Shown: one piece after another, positions 43,441-55,700 of the stretch
Layout of the letters: each line of letters starts with the position of its first letter
Position numbering within the stretch: the stretch's first letter is position 1
NCBI GenBank assembly: GCA_018907035.1
Contig: JACCIC010000038.1
Location: 3,216,001-3,280,000, forward strand
Direction of reading: 5' to 3'
Length of the DNA stretch: 64,000 bases
Origin: Sycobia sp. Sy_11
Taxonomy: Eukaryota > Arthropoda > Insecta > Hymenoptera > Epichrysomallidae
Notes under the pieces: generated by a model
Databases searched by the model: none
Seen by the model: the letters and a program-made list of their open reading frames with translations, nothing else
What the model was told of the DNA's origin: nothing
Translations under genes and position numbers: made by a program

Positions 43441-44630
43441 TACGGAGAGCGAAGGTGCGAGAGAGCGGCGGCGCGCGATGCCGCCCATTGGCGATCCGCG
43501 TGAAATTATTCGCGAAGGCGCTGTTAAGGAAGCAGGAACCGCGATGGAGGCGTGGGCATAGACGCACACTGCTATAGACCACACGCGTAGCAAGTACGGT
43601 AGATGGAAGGAGCAAAGGAGCTATAGGTCGCTACATCGATTAGGCTCGTGCGCACGTAATGGACCGCCGCGGCCGCCGCATATTATACGTGGCCGACGCG
43701 TCTCGCGGAAAAGGCTCGCGGTCGCGACGAGAGCGGGCGACCGCGTCCTCTTTCGCGGAAGCTCTGCAGTGCGATATGCGGCATGACCCAGTGGCCGCCG
43801 ACGCGAGCGCTAATAAAGCACAGGCTATTTGTTCGCAGCGGATGTCTCCAAGCCAGCGCGGTTACGCGTCAGTGAGCCAGAATTAAGATGTTACATTCGT
43901 TTCGATACATGTGTTTCGATACACGTACGTTCCTGTTACGAGAAATCTTTTATTAGAGATCATTTTTATTAATTATTTTACATGGTTATCCGCATTCTGC
44001 TCCCACGTTTTTGTTCCATATACATCTATTCATGTACAGATAATACAATCGTATATACAAACGATAAATATTAACATTATAAATATGAACTTTTAAAATT
44101 GTAACTATTGAAAAATTCCATTAAAATAAGCAAAGAAAGGCTTTGTGTTAGAAAGATACACGTATGGAATTTGTCAGAGCATGTATTTTGATTATCATTG
44201 TAAAAATAATGTCCTTTTATCCATATAAGAAATTCATTCAATCTTTCCACATTTATCGTCTAATAAGCTATTAAATTATTTTTAAAAAACCATACTAAGT
44301 TTCACTTTGATAGTATTTGAGAGTAATTTTACTAAAATATATGCCACACCATATAGATAAAAGCGATATAAATAAAAACTTTATAAGACAGAAATCAAAA
44401 TATACATTCCTTGACCCAAAACCCATCATATAATTCTTCTAGAAAGTTTTCAGAGATATACGCGGATTTTCACTATTACGCAACTTCCTCTCCGAGAGAC
44501 TATAAATTTTATTATGTCTCAAGCTCCAGGTTCTTTAGTAATTTTGATCGAAATCTTAAATGACATCCTGTTTACCTTCATTCTCAAAAGAATTTCGTTT
44601 AAATGTAAACGTTGTAAATATATATATAGA

Positions 44631-44661
44631 TGTGTGTGTGTGTGTGTGTGTGTGCGTGTGT
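44631..44661. repeat. (GT)n microsatellite
   Basis: GT array of about 30 bases with one GC interruption. Confidence 0.95.
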
Positions 44662-44795
44662 TTATATGCATTCAACATTTCCATATAATGTGTAAGTCTT
44701 TAGGTTTTTTAGTCAATACATTAACTAATGTGACATTGTCAACGGTGATTGAATAAAAATATCTCTGACATTAAGAGGAAACATCTACTATATAA

Positions 44796-44796
<1 letters not shown>

Positions 44797-44850
<54 letters not shown>
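44797..44850. repeat. (TG)n microsatellite
   Basis: Perfect TG array of 54 bases, the longest TG array in the window. Confidence 0.97.
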
Positions 44851-44855
<5 letters not shown>

Positions 44856-45247
44856 ATAGATATGAAATATGCATAGCAAATATAACTCTTGTATTCTCAG
44901 TACTAAATGGTATAATAAATTGAATGGGTGCGCATTCGATCAAAACATGTCATCTCTTGCTATATACGAGCATCTCTTCGCCATTCACTCGCCCATATAA
45001 AAATGAAACTGGAACGGCCTAAATTTGAATCCCATTTTTCTCTGTCAACAAATAATATCGGAGATATCATTCCGAAACGGTAACGGCAAAAAAACTATTA
45101 GGCAATCCGATACTCGTCCACTTGATATAAGCGTTAAAATCATTGTTCCCGTCGGAACGACAGCTTCCGCGCTCCCAGAAGTTTCGTAAGGCGGCGCGAC
45201 ATTATAGAGATCTACCGATAAGAGGCGTCGCAGAAAAGTCCGCCGCG

Positions 45248-45611
45248 TATAAAGATTCCAGCAGAGAAGCAGGTGCGACTTTCAATTATGTATATATTCA
45301 GCCAGAGCTATGAGATTCGAAACCTAGCTGGTACACATAGCACCGCAGCAAAGACGGCAGTCGGAGTTCGCGCTCGCATCGCCGGTGCGCGATTCATATA
45401 CCTACGCGTGTTTTTTCAACGCCACCGAACCCCGCGTGAACTTCTACATAGGGCACAACCCCCCCCCCCTCCCGCGTATACCCGTTCGGTCGTACAGCGT
45501 GAGTGCTACGCACACGCACAGGCAACGACGTGGATGCAGTATTATATATATAATGGCGACGTACTAGCACCAAAGGTAGTACCCCTCGCACGCATCCTCC
45601 CTCCCAAATGA
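45248..45611 (+). other. TATA-like box followed by a 107-codon ATG ORF
   Basis: TATAAAG at 45,248-45,254 is followed 40 bases on by an ATG at 45,288, with an initiator-like TTCAATTATG between. The ATG frame is open for 107 codons to a stop at 45,611 and begins MYIFSQSYEIRNLAGTHSTA. It includes a proline run from a C-rich stretch. The spacing suits a very short leader, but the surrounding DNA is stop-poor and a minus frame (45,394-45,648) is open too. I recognise no family. Confidence 0.13.
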
Positions 45612-45685
45612 ACGGGAAAACGCCTGAGATAGGGCAAGATCGTTGCACGTACGTTGGATCATATATGGCTGCATCGCGCTGATAC

Positions 45686-45748
45686 TATATATATACCGTA
45701 TATTCGTATATTCTCCTATATATATACCATATATATCGTATATTCTCC
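45686..45748. repeat. two-copy tandem repeat of about 32 bp
   Basis: Two head-to-tail units of the form TATATATATACC ... GTATATTCTCC differ by a small substitution and indel. Confidence 0.85.
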
Positions 45749-45880
45749 GACGCTAAAGCTTGAGTAAATCAGTCGATATCTCCGTCTATCGGTCTTCCTT
45801 ACCCCCCTTCTAAACCACTTAACGCGTGCACTGCGTGTAAACCCGCGCAATCACACATCGCACCGTGACGTCTCGTCTAA

Positions 45881-47180
45881 TCTTTCGTTAAAGATCCCTA
45901 CCTAATGCCCATTTCTCTAATAGTTCATAACAAATTCTAAATTTAAACCCCTTTACACTGTGTTTAAGAATATAATATTTCGTTTTTCTGTCAATATCAG
46001 AACGTGAACTTGATCAGAACATGATCTTTTTACAAAAGCTTAAAAATATCGGTATTTAATTGTTTTTGGATCCAGTATACTATTGGAAAGTTTTAGGAAC
46101 TATATCTTAAAAGAACTTTATCAACCGTAGATACATTATTCAACATTTTGATGATCGCACGATAAAAAAGTTATTAAAAAATATATTTTTTATTTATTTA
46201 ATTTAGTATCTCTTGGCATAACGTAGCGAAACATAGGAAAATTAATAAATGGACAATAAGAATAAGAGAAAAAGGTCAAGAATAAGTTTAATCGATTTCT
46301 AATATTTTGTAATGTTTTTAAACTTTATATTTGATTTTCATTGCCTTCTACATTTCCAATAATCGTGCCTGTGAAATGAAAATAGCGGATAACGTGCTAA
46401 ACAGGACGTTTAATTTTTAATGCGATGCATTTTGTTGCAATTATCATTATGTGACACAACGTCTCCGTATTTATTCAGCGCGTTTTTTCTATTTTTAATA
46501 TATGATTTTATCAAGGTTTTATTTTCTGTGCATGATTTAAAAAAATTTAATTTTTTTTGGAAGCAACATTTGAACCAGAAAGTATTTTTAAAATTCAATA
46601 CATCGAAATCTATTTTAATAATATTTATGGGCGATAAAAAATCAAGTATTTTTACAGTAGGATAATAGTCGCAGTTTTTAGTTTTAAAAAAGGAATGTAA
46701 AAATTTACTAAAGTAAATCTATTTTCGTTCGTAAACATATAGTATAATAAATGACGTAAGCACGATACGATGCAGTCTTAAAATTGTAATAAATCAATTT
46801 TATTGGATTAATATTAATGTCAGCAATGGAAAAGAAGAGAAAAAAATTGTGAATGTGCAACTCAGAAATGGAATGGGCTTCAACTCGTTGCTTCGTAAGC
46901 CATGATGAATCCGATTGGGAATTCCATCCGCAAGTATAGCCTAAGTTCGTCAATAATGCACGGCGCGTTAAAGCTTATACTTCTGGATTTGTATGTCAAT
47001 ATAAGAAGATCAAATATCGGTCATTATCGAACCTGTATGTTACGTCAACGGTACCTCGTCAACGGTGAATTCGAAAGAGTTCATAATTCGTTGCTTTATT
47101 CCGACTCTTTTCGACTCGCTGATTCTCGAAATTAGTCGTACAAATAGAAGTTCCTCGAGCATCGCGGATGTATGCCTCGT
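45881..47180. other. AT-rich desert
   Basis: AT-rich. An 81-codon ATG open frame (46,420-46,665 plus, starts MRCILLQLSLCDTTSPYLFS) is the longest here; it is hydrophobic and lysine-rich with an overlapping minus frame, and some such frames are expected by chance. 46,860-47,130 is slightly GC-richer. No gene supported. Confidence 0.45.
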
Positions 47181-47800
47181 GGATCATTTATATTACTCTC
47201 GAGCGCGGCGATCCATTTCTCTATAAGCGACGTATCCCTCGCAGAGGCGCGCTCAATATCTTATAATATGTTCCCTTTAATGGCAACCGATTCCAGCGCG
47301 TAAACATTAATACTGAACAATTGAAACTAGGCGACGGTTTAATGTATTTCAAACGACAAATTGTAGCCACGTACTCTGCGCGCAGTTCTAAGATACGCGT
47401 ATAATATACTTACGCGATTCTCTAATAGCGTTTGATTGTGTAGGTATAGGCTAACGGAATGCGAGCGCGTTAGGTGCGCGAGTACGCGCCAGACCGCCAG
47501 ACTAATTGTTACCAGAAGAATTACGCAAAGCCGAAGAGAATGCGAGCGAGTTTTTGCGCGTTCGTGTGCGCGTACGTGGAAGTCTATTGCGATTCAAATG
47601 TGAGAATTAACGAGCTCTAAGCTAAGATGATGTGGCCGCTGATTGATTTATATACTTGCTATTGGAACGACGCCTGCGCGCACGTATAGAGCCATTAAAA
47701 ATATCAAGGCTAGTTTTTTCTCTCTTTCCCTCCTTCTCTCCCCTCTCGCTAGCCACATCTCTTCGCGCCGACTTTGCCACCGAGTAATGCGCGCGCACGG

Positions 47801-47885
47801 ACTCGCACACGCGCACGCACGCATCCACACGCACGCATCCACACACACACACGCACACACGCACACGCACACCACACACACACAC

Positions 47886-47955
<70 letters not shown>

Positions 47956-47960
47956 GCACA
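47801..47960. repeat. compound CA-rich and (TA)n array
   Basis: ACGC/CACA-type repeats from about 47,801, nearly perfect CA at about 47,870-47,920, then TA at 47,922-47,951. Long frames through it on both strands are HTHTHT or VCVCVC artefacts. Confidence 0.95.
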
Positions 47961-48227
47961 CATAGAAGAAGAGTCGCAAGCGTAACGCGTGGTCTAGTTG
48001 CGGGTGCACACGGCAAGAAACTTAGATACATCGTACATGGAGGAAAAATCAACGCGTCTGTGCTGCTTCGTCGCATCGAATAGATCCCAAAATGTTGACG
48101 GGGGAATACATGGGCTTGAATTATGCAGCGCTTACGCCTCGGCTTCTGCTTAAGCGAACTTTCCCACGGCTGCGGTAGTCGGGCTGCGACTCTGGCCGGG
48201 ATGCGCCGCGTCGCGATGTGCAATCTA

Positions 48228-48265
48228 TACTCACCTGAAACAGAAATAAGATGGTCTATAATTAG
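48228..48265 (-). promoter_or_regulatory. recursive splice site (ratchet point)
   Basis: On the minus strand CTTATTTCTGTTTCAG is followed without a gap by GTGAGTATAG: a strong acceptor joined to a strong donor, as in zero-length-exon recursive splicing. A CTAAT sequence matching the insect branch-point consensus lies 26-30 nt upstream (plus 48,261-48,265). The junction is between 48,235 and 48,234. It shares strand and design with the site at 14,769, which supports a long minus-strand intron. No clear RS-exon donor follows; AAAG-TTCGC near 48,155 is poor. Confidence 0.62.
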
Positions 48266-48588
48266 CAATGCGTCGATGTAGGCTCTGTATATGAAATAAT
48301 AAATTATTAAACGAGCATTAAAATTAATTACTCCGCGTCATACGTATATTACAGATACGCAAATTTATACATTTACTTTCTCGCCGAGCCAGGGAGTATT
48401 TATCCAAGTTGCGAGTAAATTAATACGGCGAGGAGCAGGGCTGGGAAGAGGGCGCGTGAGCGCGATCAGGTTCAATTTTGAGGAAGTCGCGCCGCGCTCT
48501 TTGGCGCTTGCGCGCAGCATCGACGTTCTATAATAGCTCCCTTTATAAATACGTGATATTACGTTTATAAATGCGATCGCTTAGTTGT

Positions 48589-48609
48589 ATATATATATAT
48601 ATATATATA
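48589..48609. repeat. short (TA)n array
   Basis: About ten TA units. Confidence 0.93.
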
Positions 48610-48989
48610 GGCCATAGAGCAGCAACAGGAATACAGACGCGTGGCTTCGCTCTCGCGGATGTATATACTCGACCGGATAGCGTAGAATCAGCTGCGCTCA
48701 CCAAGCCCGCTCGTAACTCATCGTTAATTAATTCATATAGCGCTGCAGCTCTCCGTCGGACTCGGACGCATATCGTCGTCGCGCATGTGTATAATCGCTC
48801 CTTACTCGTCGAATATCTATGTCGCGGCATCGTGCCCCTCCCTCCCTCCGAATCTATACCCTTCGCGGGTCGGGGAGCTAGTCCCCGCCGTCGCCGCGCC
48901 AGCCGCGCTTCTTTAACGGGAGAGGGGGGGAACAAAACGCCGAACGCCACGACGTTTAGCCGGCGTTGCCCGATACGGATCGCGAGCGG

Positions 48990-48996
<7 letters not shown>

Positions 48997-49037
<41 letters not shown>
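48997..49037. repeat. (TA)n microsatellite
   Basis: Perfect TA array of about 41 bases in CpG-rich flank. Confidence 0.97.
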
Positions 49038-49039
<2 letters not shown>

Positions 49040-49700
49040 TCTCGATGCATCCGAATCCGGGGCGAGAGAGTAGAGCATAATGCGAGCGCGCTCGATCGCT
49101 GCGTCTCGCGTGATTTATTGATATTCTACGGAGGACAGCGCTCGGTCGGGAGAAGAGCAGGAGTAGACGCTCGTTTTAATTGATGCCCGCGCGAGCGGGA
49201 ATTACTGGATTAGCCGACGTTCGGCTCCAATTTTAACGACTTCCCTAGCTGTTTTTGATTTTTTTTTCTTATTTTAACGCGTGTTTTCGAACTCGCTTCG
49301 GTTTATTTTCAGGTCCCGCGCGCATAGGACGCGTTGCGCAAGCGTCGTGGATCGGCTCGAATTCATCCCCTCGGATGTAGTCAAGTAGAAGATTCCTCGA
49401 AATCGTCAAAATTTACCGACTGGAATTTCTAGTCGCGTCGATCGGTGAATCGGCTTCTATAAGTATTTACGAAGTCGCGGAGAGTAGGTCGAGATAAGTT
49501 GAATAATCGGGACACGTGCTCCGAGCAGCGGTCTATAACTTTCCGGTACAGCTATATTCTATTTCTACACGAACTATTACGCGTGATTAATTTCACCGTT
49601 TTTAAATTTTTACTTTCGAGTCTTATATTCCAAGCATTATCTATATACCTGCAGTTTCCAAAAATTATCTCGCCTAACTAAGATTCCACTATTTCCAAAC

Positions 49701-50800
49701 CTTACGGCGTAAAAATTGAAACGAAATCGATGCGCAAGTTGTACGCGAAAACCCGTTTACAGACTATAATCCAAGTCCTCTTCGTCACGATATCAACAAC
49801 TGATGATAGCTTTTCGACGTTCGTAAATATTTCAACGGAACGACTAAGCTCGTTGGATGTAAAATTTTAAACATTTATTAAACAACTCCATCCTAGTGTA
49901 GTCGAATATCGTTATTTGATTTGAGATTTTTAAAAGTAAAATCGAAAAATGAAAAAAGTTAACTTTATAACGTTTGTGACTTTCTCAAAGTGTACTATTT
50001 TAATATGTAATACCCAGGGGTTTATTGTTTAAATCATCCAGTTTTGAGTCTCGATATAGTTTCTCGGAAAATTGTTCTACTCAAAATTCTGTAATTTTTT
50101 GTTATTTTCGATCAAAGAACTTCCCAAATTCGATTATTGGTATAAAAAAGCTTTTGTAAACAATAAAATTCGCTACCGAAAAACATCGTTGGGAAGCGCT
50201 TTTCTCGTCCCGCAAGTGCGACCGAAGCCTTGAAAGGTGCGTTGAAGTGGAGAGGACGCATCGGAGTCCGAGTAAGAATCCGATAACTTCGTATACATTA
50301 GCACGACATTGGCGAATTGCGCAGAGTGGCCGAGTGTACGACAGAGTCGAAACTGGATCGGCGTGGCCGCGGTGCAGGGAAGAACACGGCGTCTCTACGA
50401 GCTGTCGCGGCAAGAAAATACAAGGACGAGGCACGCCCGAGCGCGGCGCGCTTGCGCAAGCAGCGACTTAGTCGACGGCGCGGACGGATGGCCCGGCAGC
50501 TACGGGCGATACAGCCACGTATGTAACGGGGCTTTCGGAAAAATTATCGACGTTGTTTACGCTCTGCAGCCGCGTCGCTATAAAGTCCGTCCCAGCCGCG
50601 TGATGAATGCTCTTATTTTTCCGAGACGAGGAACGGCCGCTTTTAATGTGCGCGCGTGCGCGGGGATTCGGTCGCCTCCCCCTCCCCCTCCCTCCCCCTC
50701 CCTCCCGCTCCGGAATCGGACGCTTCGAATTTATTTTTACACTGACGCCGAATTCTTTTAGGCAAATCGACGATGCGCTCGATCGTATCTAATACCGTGA
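49701..50800. other. AT-rich then CpG-rich segment
   Basis: AT-rich to about 50,200 with nothing seen, then CpG-rich to 50,800 with several overlapping frames. GCAGAGTGGCCGAGTG at about 50,321 resembles a type II tRNA D-arm but has no T-arm. Confidence 0.45.
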
Positions 50801-51025
50801 AACGTTAGGTTTTATTCCTTTTATTTTTTGGCGTCTAGTTTTATAAATTTGCATAGTGTTGAGTTACAAATTGGTACGGATCAAAAGGCCATTATAGCAC
50901 CAATTAATTTTCGAACAATTTTCCAATAAGTACAATATCACAGAATACTCCATTTCGGCAAAAGAGAAAAAGGTAAACAATAACCGAGAACTCGAAAAAA
51001 TCCGCGATTGGATTTAAGATGGTCC

Positions 51026-51028
<3 letters not shown>

Positions 51029-51065
<37 letters not shown>
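51029..51065. repeat. (TA)n microsatellite
   Basis: Perfect TA array of about 37 bases. Confidence 0.97.
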
Positions 51066-51066
<1 letters not shown>

Positions 51067-51265
51067 GCACACAAGAGCATAATTGCGGCGTGACTGCAAG
51101 TCGATAATTATTTCTGAGCCCTATTGAGAGCAAAGATTCCTTTTCTACGCAGAAAGTAATAATTCCACTGCACTCGACGAAAGAACGGCCCGGAAACGAC
51201 GTCTATCGCCGATCAATCACCCGCCGCGTCGATTTCACCGTTCTAATAAAAATTTCCCTCCCTAC

Positions 51266-51267
<2 letters not shown>

Positions 51268-51322
<55 letters not shown>
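51268..51322. repeat. (TA)n microsatellite
   Basis: Perfect TA array of about 55 bases. Confidence 0.97.
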
Positions 51323-51324
<2 letters not shown>

Positions 51325-52260
51325 CTAAAATGAGGAAGAATAAGGAAAACTTTGAGAGATAGACGGTTGTCCGCGAGAGCCAGTGGTAAAGTAGGAAGGG
51401 GACAGAGAAAAGAAGGCACGTATTATCTGCCTTTGACGTCTGAGCCCCGAAAGCGACGCGCGGCACGTTCGCCTCTCCCCGTGATGGACGAATTTCATGT
51501 CTTCGCAAATAAGCGCATTAATCAAATGACTCAACGTTCTATTTTCGTGGAGGTGCGCGCGCCGCCCGTCGCTCGCTCCCGCGATCCGCGACGAACGAAA
51601 CAGAATCTGTTTGTCCGGTGGGAGGTGGAAGGGGAGGGGGGAGACATCTGTCATTCCCTCGGTTTTTCTCCTTTTTTATTCCACCCCCCCCCCCCTCACA
51701 CCCTCACCCCCCTCACTCGCTCTCTCACTCTCTCTCTCTCTCTCTCTCTTCCGCCCCTTTCGCTGCGAACGTAAAGTATGCCAGGTTGCGTATACATATA
51801 TAGGTAGTGTCGTGCGCGGGATCGCGTCAACCTCATAAAGTCCGAATTATTCCCACACGCTGCACGACGCGGCGACGAGTAGAGCGAACGGCTCCGATTT
51901 TAGATCCCGCGAATGATCTATAACGCCGCGCCGCGTCATATTTATAGACGCCTCTGGTGAAAGAGAGAGAACGAGAGCGGGGAAGAGGGAATGCGAGTCG
52001 GGTGAATTTTCTTTTTTTTAAGAGGCGAGCTTCGGGTGAGATGAGCCGCGCTGCCATGTCGGTGATGCGTCCGCACTTGTATGCGCGGGAGTCGCCCGAG
52101 ATCTGTTTTATAGCGCGAACATTTGGTCGAGAGGGAGCGAGAAGAAAATAAAGATATAGCTACACGAAAATAAATAAATGTTGAATTGGGGAAAAATGAG
52201 ATCGGACGTGCGAAGCAAGCGGGAGAGAGGATTTTTGACGTCCGTCCAAAATTCGGGCAC

Positions 52261-52453
52261 GGGTCGGATTGGATGTAATCTTTATGTTCGCTTTCACGCA
52301 ATAACAGAATTGCTATACTGTTATTATATTCATTCTCGTCTCAAAAACTATGTTTTCCAATTTAAATATTAAATTTAAGAATTATTGGCACGTCGTCCAA
52401 TCTGTAACAAAAATATTACTATTTAAATTAGAGTTCGATCCGTTATTTACAAA

Positions 52454-52504
<51 letters not shown>

Positions 52505-53480
52505 CATTTAGGGCGCTTTTTTTAGTTACAATATTTTTTCAATAAAATTATAATGATATAAAATACTTGTCATCATTCGTGTCACCAAGATTTCTTTCAC
52601 GTGGTAAAAAAGTATATTAGAAACTTCTGCAGGAATATTAAATATTCATCTCAAAGAACGTGTAATACGTATTGGCAGGTTTTTTAGTATTTTTTTTATT
52701 GAATAATCTTTATAAATTGTTCTTTTAATCTTTTTCATGGAAAGTAATGCAACGGAATATATTAAAAAAATATTTTATAATTTTTTTTTTTTTAGACAGG
52801 AAAATGACTCGGAGAAATGATCGCATGTCTGACATAGATGATAAGCGCCTCTCAACACGAGTCTATTAAAAAAATTAAAGAAATAAACATTGGAATTTTT
52901 AAAACAATGAATTCTTTAATTACGTAGTTAGAATTTCTAAAGAGATCTAAAAAAGATTATGATAGAGTGATCGATCAAATTATATTTATAAATGCATTAA
53001 ATCGTTTAAAAAAGAATAATACTTTGCCTGTATATTCGTATCTTAACAATACAGATCTGTTTTGTTAACAATTGATCTTATTTCAATGCGCTATCGAGTA
53101 TTTCCATTAATCATAACTGACATTCTAGTATTCAGAATTCTAATCGAAATTCATGGACATAAAAAAAAAAATATAATTGCAACATTACAGCATTAATTGT
53201 ATATAAAAGCAAAAGTCAAATGACACGTTAAATTGTACAAGTACCGAGACCTGAATATTAAATTTCCGTCTATTTCTATATATGCAGAACTCGCAGTTTT
53301 TAACGCGGACTCGTTCGGATTCGACTTAATGCGATGTAGAATTTTTTATATTATCGAAGTTATAATGATTCTTAGATTATTATTTAGATCTTGAATCGTA
53401 GAGCGACGTAGATCTAGTTAAAAAGAGAATATTTCGAAGCAAACGCTGCCCAACTGTACAGAATAGTATTAAAAAATAAT
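52261..53480. other. AT-rich desert
   Basis: AT-rich with dense stops. A minus-strand acceptor-like AATATTTTTGTTACAG near 52,397 is followed by only eight open codons. A TA array is at 52,458-52,502. Nothing else seen. Confidence 0.5.
52458..52502. repeat. (TA)n microsatellite
   Basis: Perfect TA array of about 45 bases, one of the few long ones inside an AT-rich block. Confidence 0.97.
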
Positions 53481-55700
53481 CGGCAAAGCTCTCGTGGCCA
53501 CGGGAAAGGCGGCCGCGCTGGCGAGCCGCAGGGCCAATAAAGCTGGGAGGGAAAAAAATGCGAGCATGGGTTCTCTTCCGCGCGAATAAATCAGAAATCG
53601 CGATAAATAAACCGAATAGAATCCGCGGATTTGAGCGAGCGCTAAAGCCGCGAAGGGAGCGAGCTAGGCCGAGAGACGGGGGACAAAGCGAGGTCGAAAC
53701 AAGTCGCGAGCTCCGAGTGCTGAGCAGACGCGCGGTGCATTAGGTATGCGCGCGTACACAGAGCGCGGGCTGCCCGCGCGGCTATAATTAAAAATTGACA
53801 AACGCGCTCTCGAAGCCCGGTAATTCGACCGGAAGAGGGAACCTGCCCCCCGGTCCGCGGAGCTCGGAGAAAGGGAACCGCCGCTAGGGGGAGGTGGAAC
53901 TGGTGGGCAAAGCTCCGCATAATATAGCCAGAGGAGAATCGCAATCATTATAGGCCTGTATAGATTATTATTCGCTGAATATATTAATTGACTTTGAAAT
54001 CGCAATTTTCTGTGTGGACGATCAAAACGCGCCGCGGGGAGCTGCGAGGAGCTCGGGCGGCCGTGGGGGCGCATTGTCGATTGTCCGTCCCTCTATCACC
54101 GATGCGTTTCTATAAACTTTTGACGTCGTTTCGGGAGATTCGATTCATTTGATTTTATTATATTTAAACAGCGCCCGCCGCTTTCATCCCGTCTTGTGCG
54201 CGCGCGCTCCGTTCTATTTAAATAACGTTATACGCGCGCGCGCGCGCGCGCGCGCAGGTACGCCCTCTCCCTCTCCCCTCTCTGGCGCTGTCATTTATTC
54301 GATAAAAATCCGTATAAATTGTTTGCGCTAAATTTGAACAAAGCAAACGGATAAAAAGATCGAGCGATAAATCAAAATCAGAGTTAATCACTGACGGGTT
54401 TATAATTAAATTGGAAATAAGGCTATTGTGATAAATTTGGTATGTGTACAATTAAACGCACTTGACGTCTTCTATATACCATCCGATATGAATGCAAGCC
54501 TAGCGAAATAATGCGCGAGCGAAACGAAGCGTTAAATATACTATAAATACAGATGGATAGATAGAGGGGCGGTTTTCCAAAATAACATCACTCGCCCCTG
54601 CGACTTTTTTTTCGTACGCTTTTTTCCTTTCTTTCAAACGGCCAACCCGCGAACTAATTGATGGCCGAGCGGAATATCGAGTCACCTTTCTCCTCCTCCT
54701 CCCCCACCCCCCTTCCGACTACGAAGAAACTGGCCAAGGGCCAAAATATACACGCGCACATCGGAATATATAGCGCAAATGTAAGATATACGAGGCTCGT
54801 TGAAATAAATAATAGGTAAATTAGCTTCCTCTAATTTGCACGACCGCGCGCACTCAGGCGGCGGGGGAAAGGGGGGTGGGGCTCGCAAATCCGTCGATAA
54901 AGCCGCGCGACCGTTCGAATGTCCGCGGAGAGCGCGAGGCGTCGAAAGAAGCGCGACCCTATACGAGAGGCGAAATACTGCAGCGGACCGCGCGCCCATC
55001 GGTTATTCCGGATACGCCATAAAACCCCTTCCTAGGCGCGTATATCTACGCCTGGAGTGCGTCGTAAAGCGGCGACGTGGCGCCTCCGGGACACATACGT
55101 ATAAGTTCGGGGGCCCGGGCTCGAGCTGCAACTACCGCCTGGCCAGCCTCCCCCCCCCTGCCACTTTTTGCTTCCCGGTGCGGCACGAACCGCAGGACGG
55201 CCGTCTCTTCTCCCGCGATCTCTCGGTCCTTCTCCCCCGCCTCCCTCCTCGCCGTTGTGCGGTGCTAGTTACACGTATATATACCGAGAGCGTCGCGACG
55301 CTCGTTCGCCCGGAAACCCGGTCGAACGCGATTACGCCGGCGGCGGGCAAGCGGAGCGCGCGGGTGCGACAGCCGTGGCGACGGCCGACCGCGGGTCGCA
55401 CCGGGATTAGCCGGACTCTCCGCGGCCGCGAGCGCGGCAAGCCCGAGCTCGTTATCGTTCACCGATAATAATTGTTATAGCGAGATGGCGCGCGAGATAC
55501 AGTTGCGGACATACTGGAATTTCGCGCGCGTCCCTGCGCCAGCGGACCCGGACCGCGTGTCACTTTGACCGAGCGTCCTCGACGCACGTCCCAATTGGTC
55601 CGATCCGAGCAGCTCGGTGACGCGCGGGGATTCTCAGCGGCAGACGCGATAAGGAAATGAGCAGCGGATAACGACGGCTCGCTCCAAACCATATCTCCAA
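53481..55700. other. CpG-rich block
   Basis: One of the most CpG-rich parts of the window. A 210-codon plus frame (54,836-55,468) starts at TTG and contains no ATG; several other frames are open over the same DNA. This looks like composition, although an internal exon cannot be excluded. Confidence 0.45.
54233..54255. repeat. (CG)n dinucleotide array
   Basis: About eleven perfect CG units. Alternating CG of this length is the classic Z-DNA-forming sequence and is rare in genomes with CpG loss. Confidence 0.96.

Larger units (their letters stand above)
43441..45100. other. short CpG-rich patch then AT-rich desert with GT arrays
   Basis: 43,441-43,880 is CpG-rich with unsupported overlapping frames. 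43,880-45,100 is AT-rich with two GT arrays and nothing else recognised. Confidence 0.5.
45101..45880. other. CpG-rich patch with TATA-like site and ORF
   Basis: Short CpG-rich patch; see the TATA/ORF candidate at 45,248-45,611 and the tandem TA-rich repeat at 45,686-45,748. Confidence 0.4.
47181..49700. other. CpG-rich block around the second recursive splice site
   Basis: CpG-rich sequence with CA and TA arrays. The minus-strand recursive splice site at 48,235 separates a CpG-rich side (47,990-48,234) from an AT-rich side (48,236-48,400). A plus-strand acceptor-like TTCGGTTTATTTTCAG ends at 49,312 and is followed by GTCCCGCGCG, with only a short open frame after it. Confidence 0.5.
50801..52260. 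other. mixed to CpG-rich block with TA arrays
   Basis: Mixed composition with two TA arrays, a C-run (about 51,684-51,695) and a CT array (51,729-51,750). Open frames overlap on both strands. No gene supported. Confidence 0.45.

Noticed and set aside
47648..48268. 206-codon minus-strand open frame
   Set aside because: Most of it is translated CA/TA microsatellite, and it runs straight across the recursive splice site, giving no gene-like structure.
50319..50400. GCAGAGTGGCCGAGTG resembling the start of a serine or leucine tRNA
   Set aside because: No anticodon stem or T-arm can be drawn downstream and no GTTCGA-type box is present.
54836..55468. 210-codon plus-strand open frame
   Set aside because: It begins at TTG and contains no ATG. 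It lies in one of the most CpG-rich, stop-poor parts of the window, with several other open frames overlapping.
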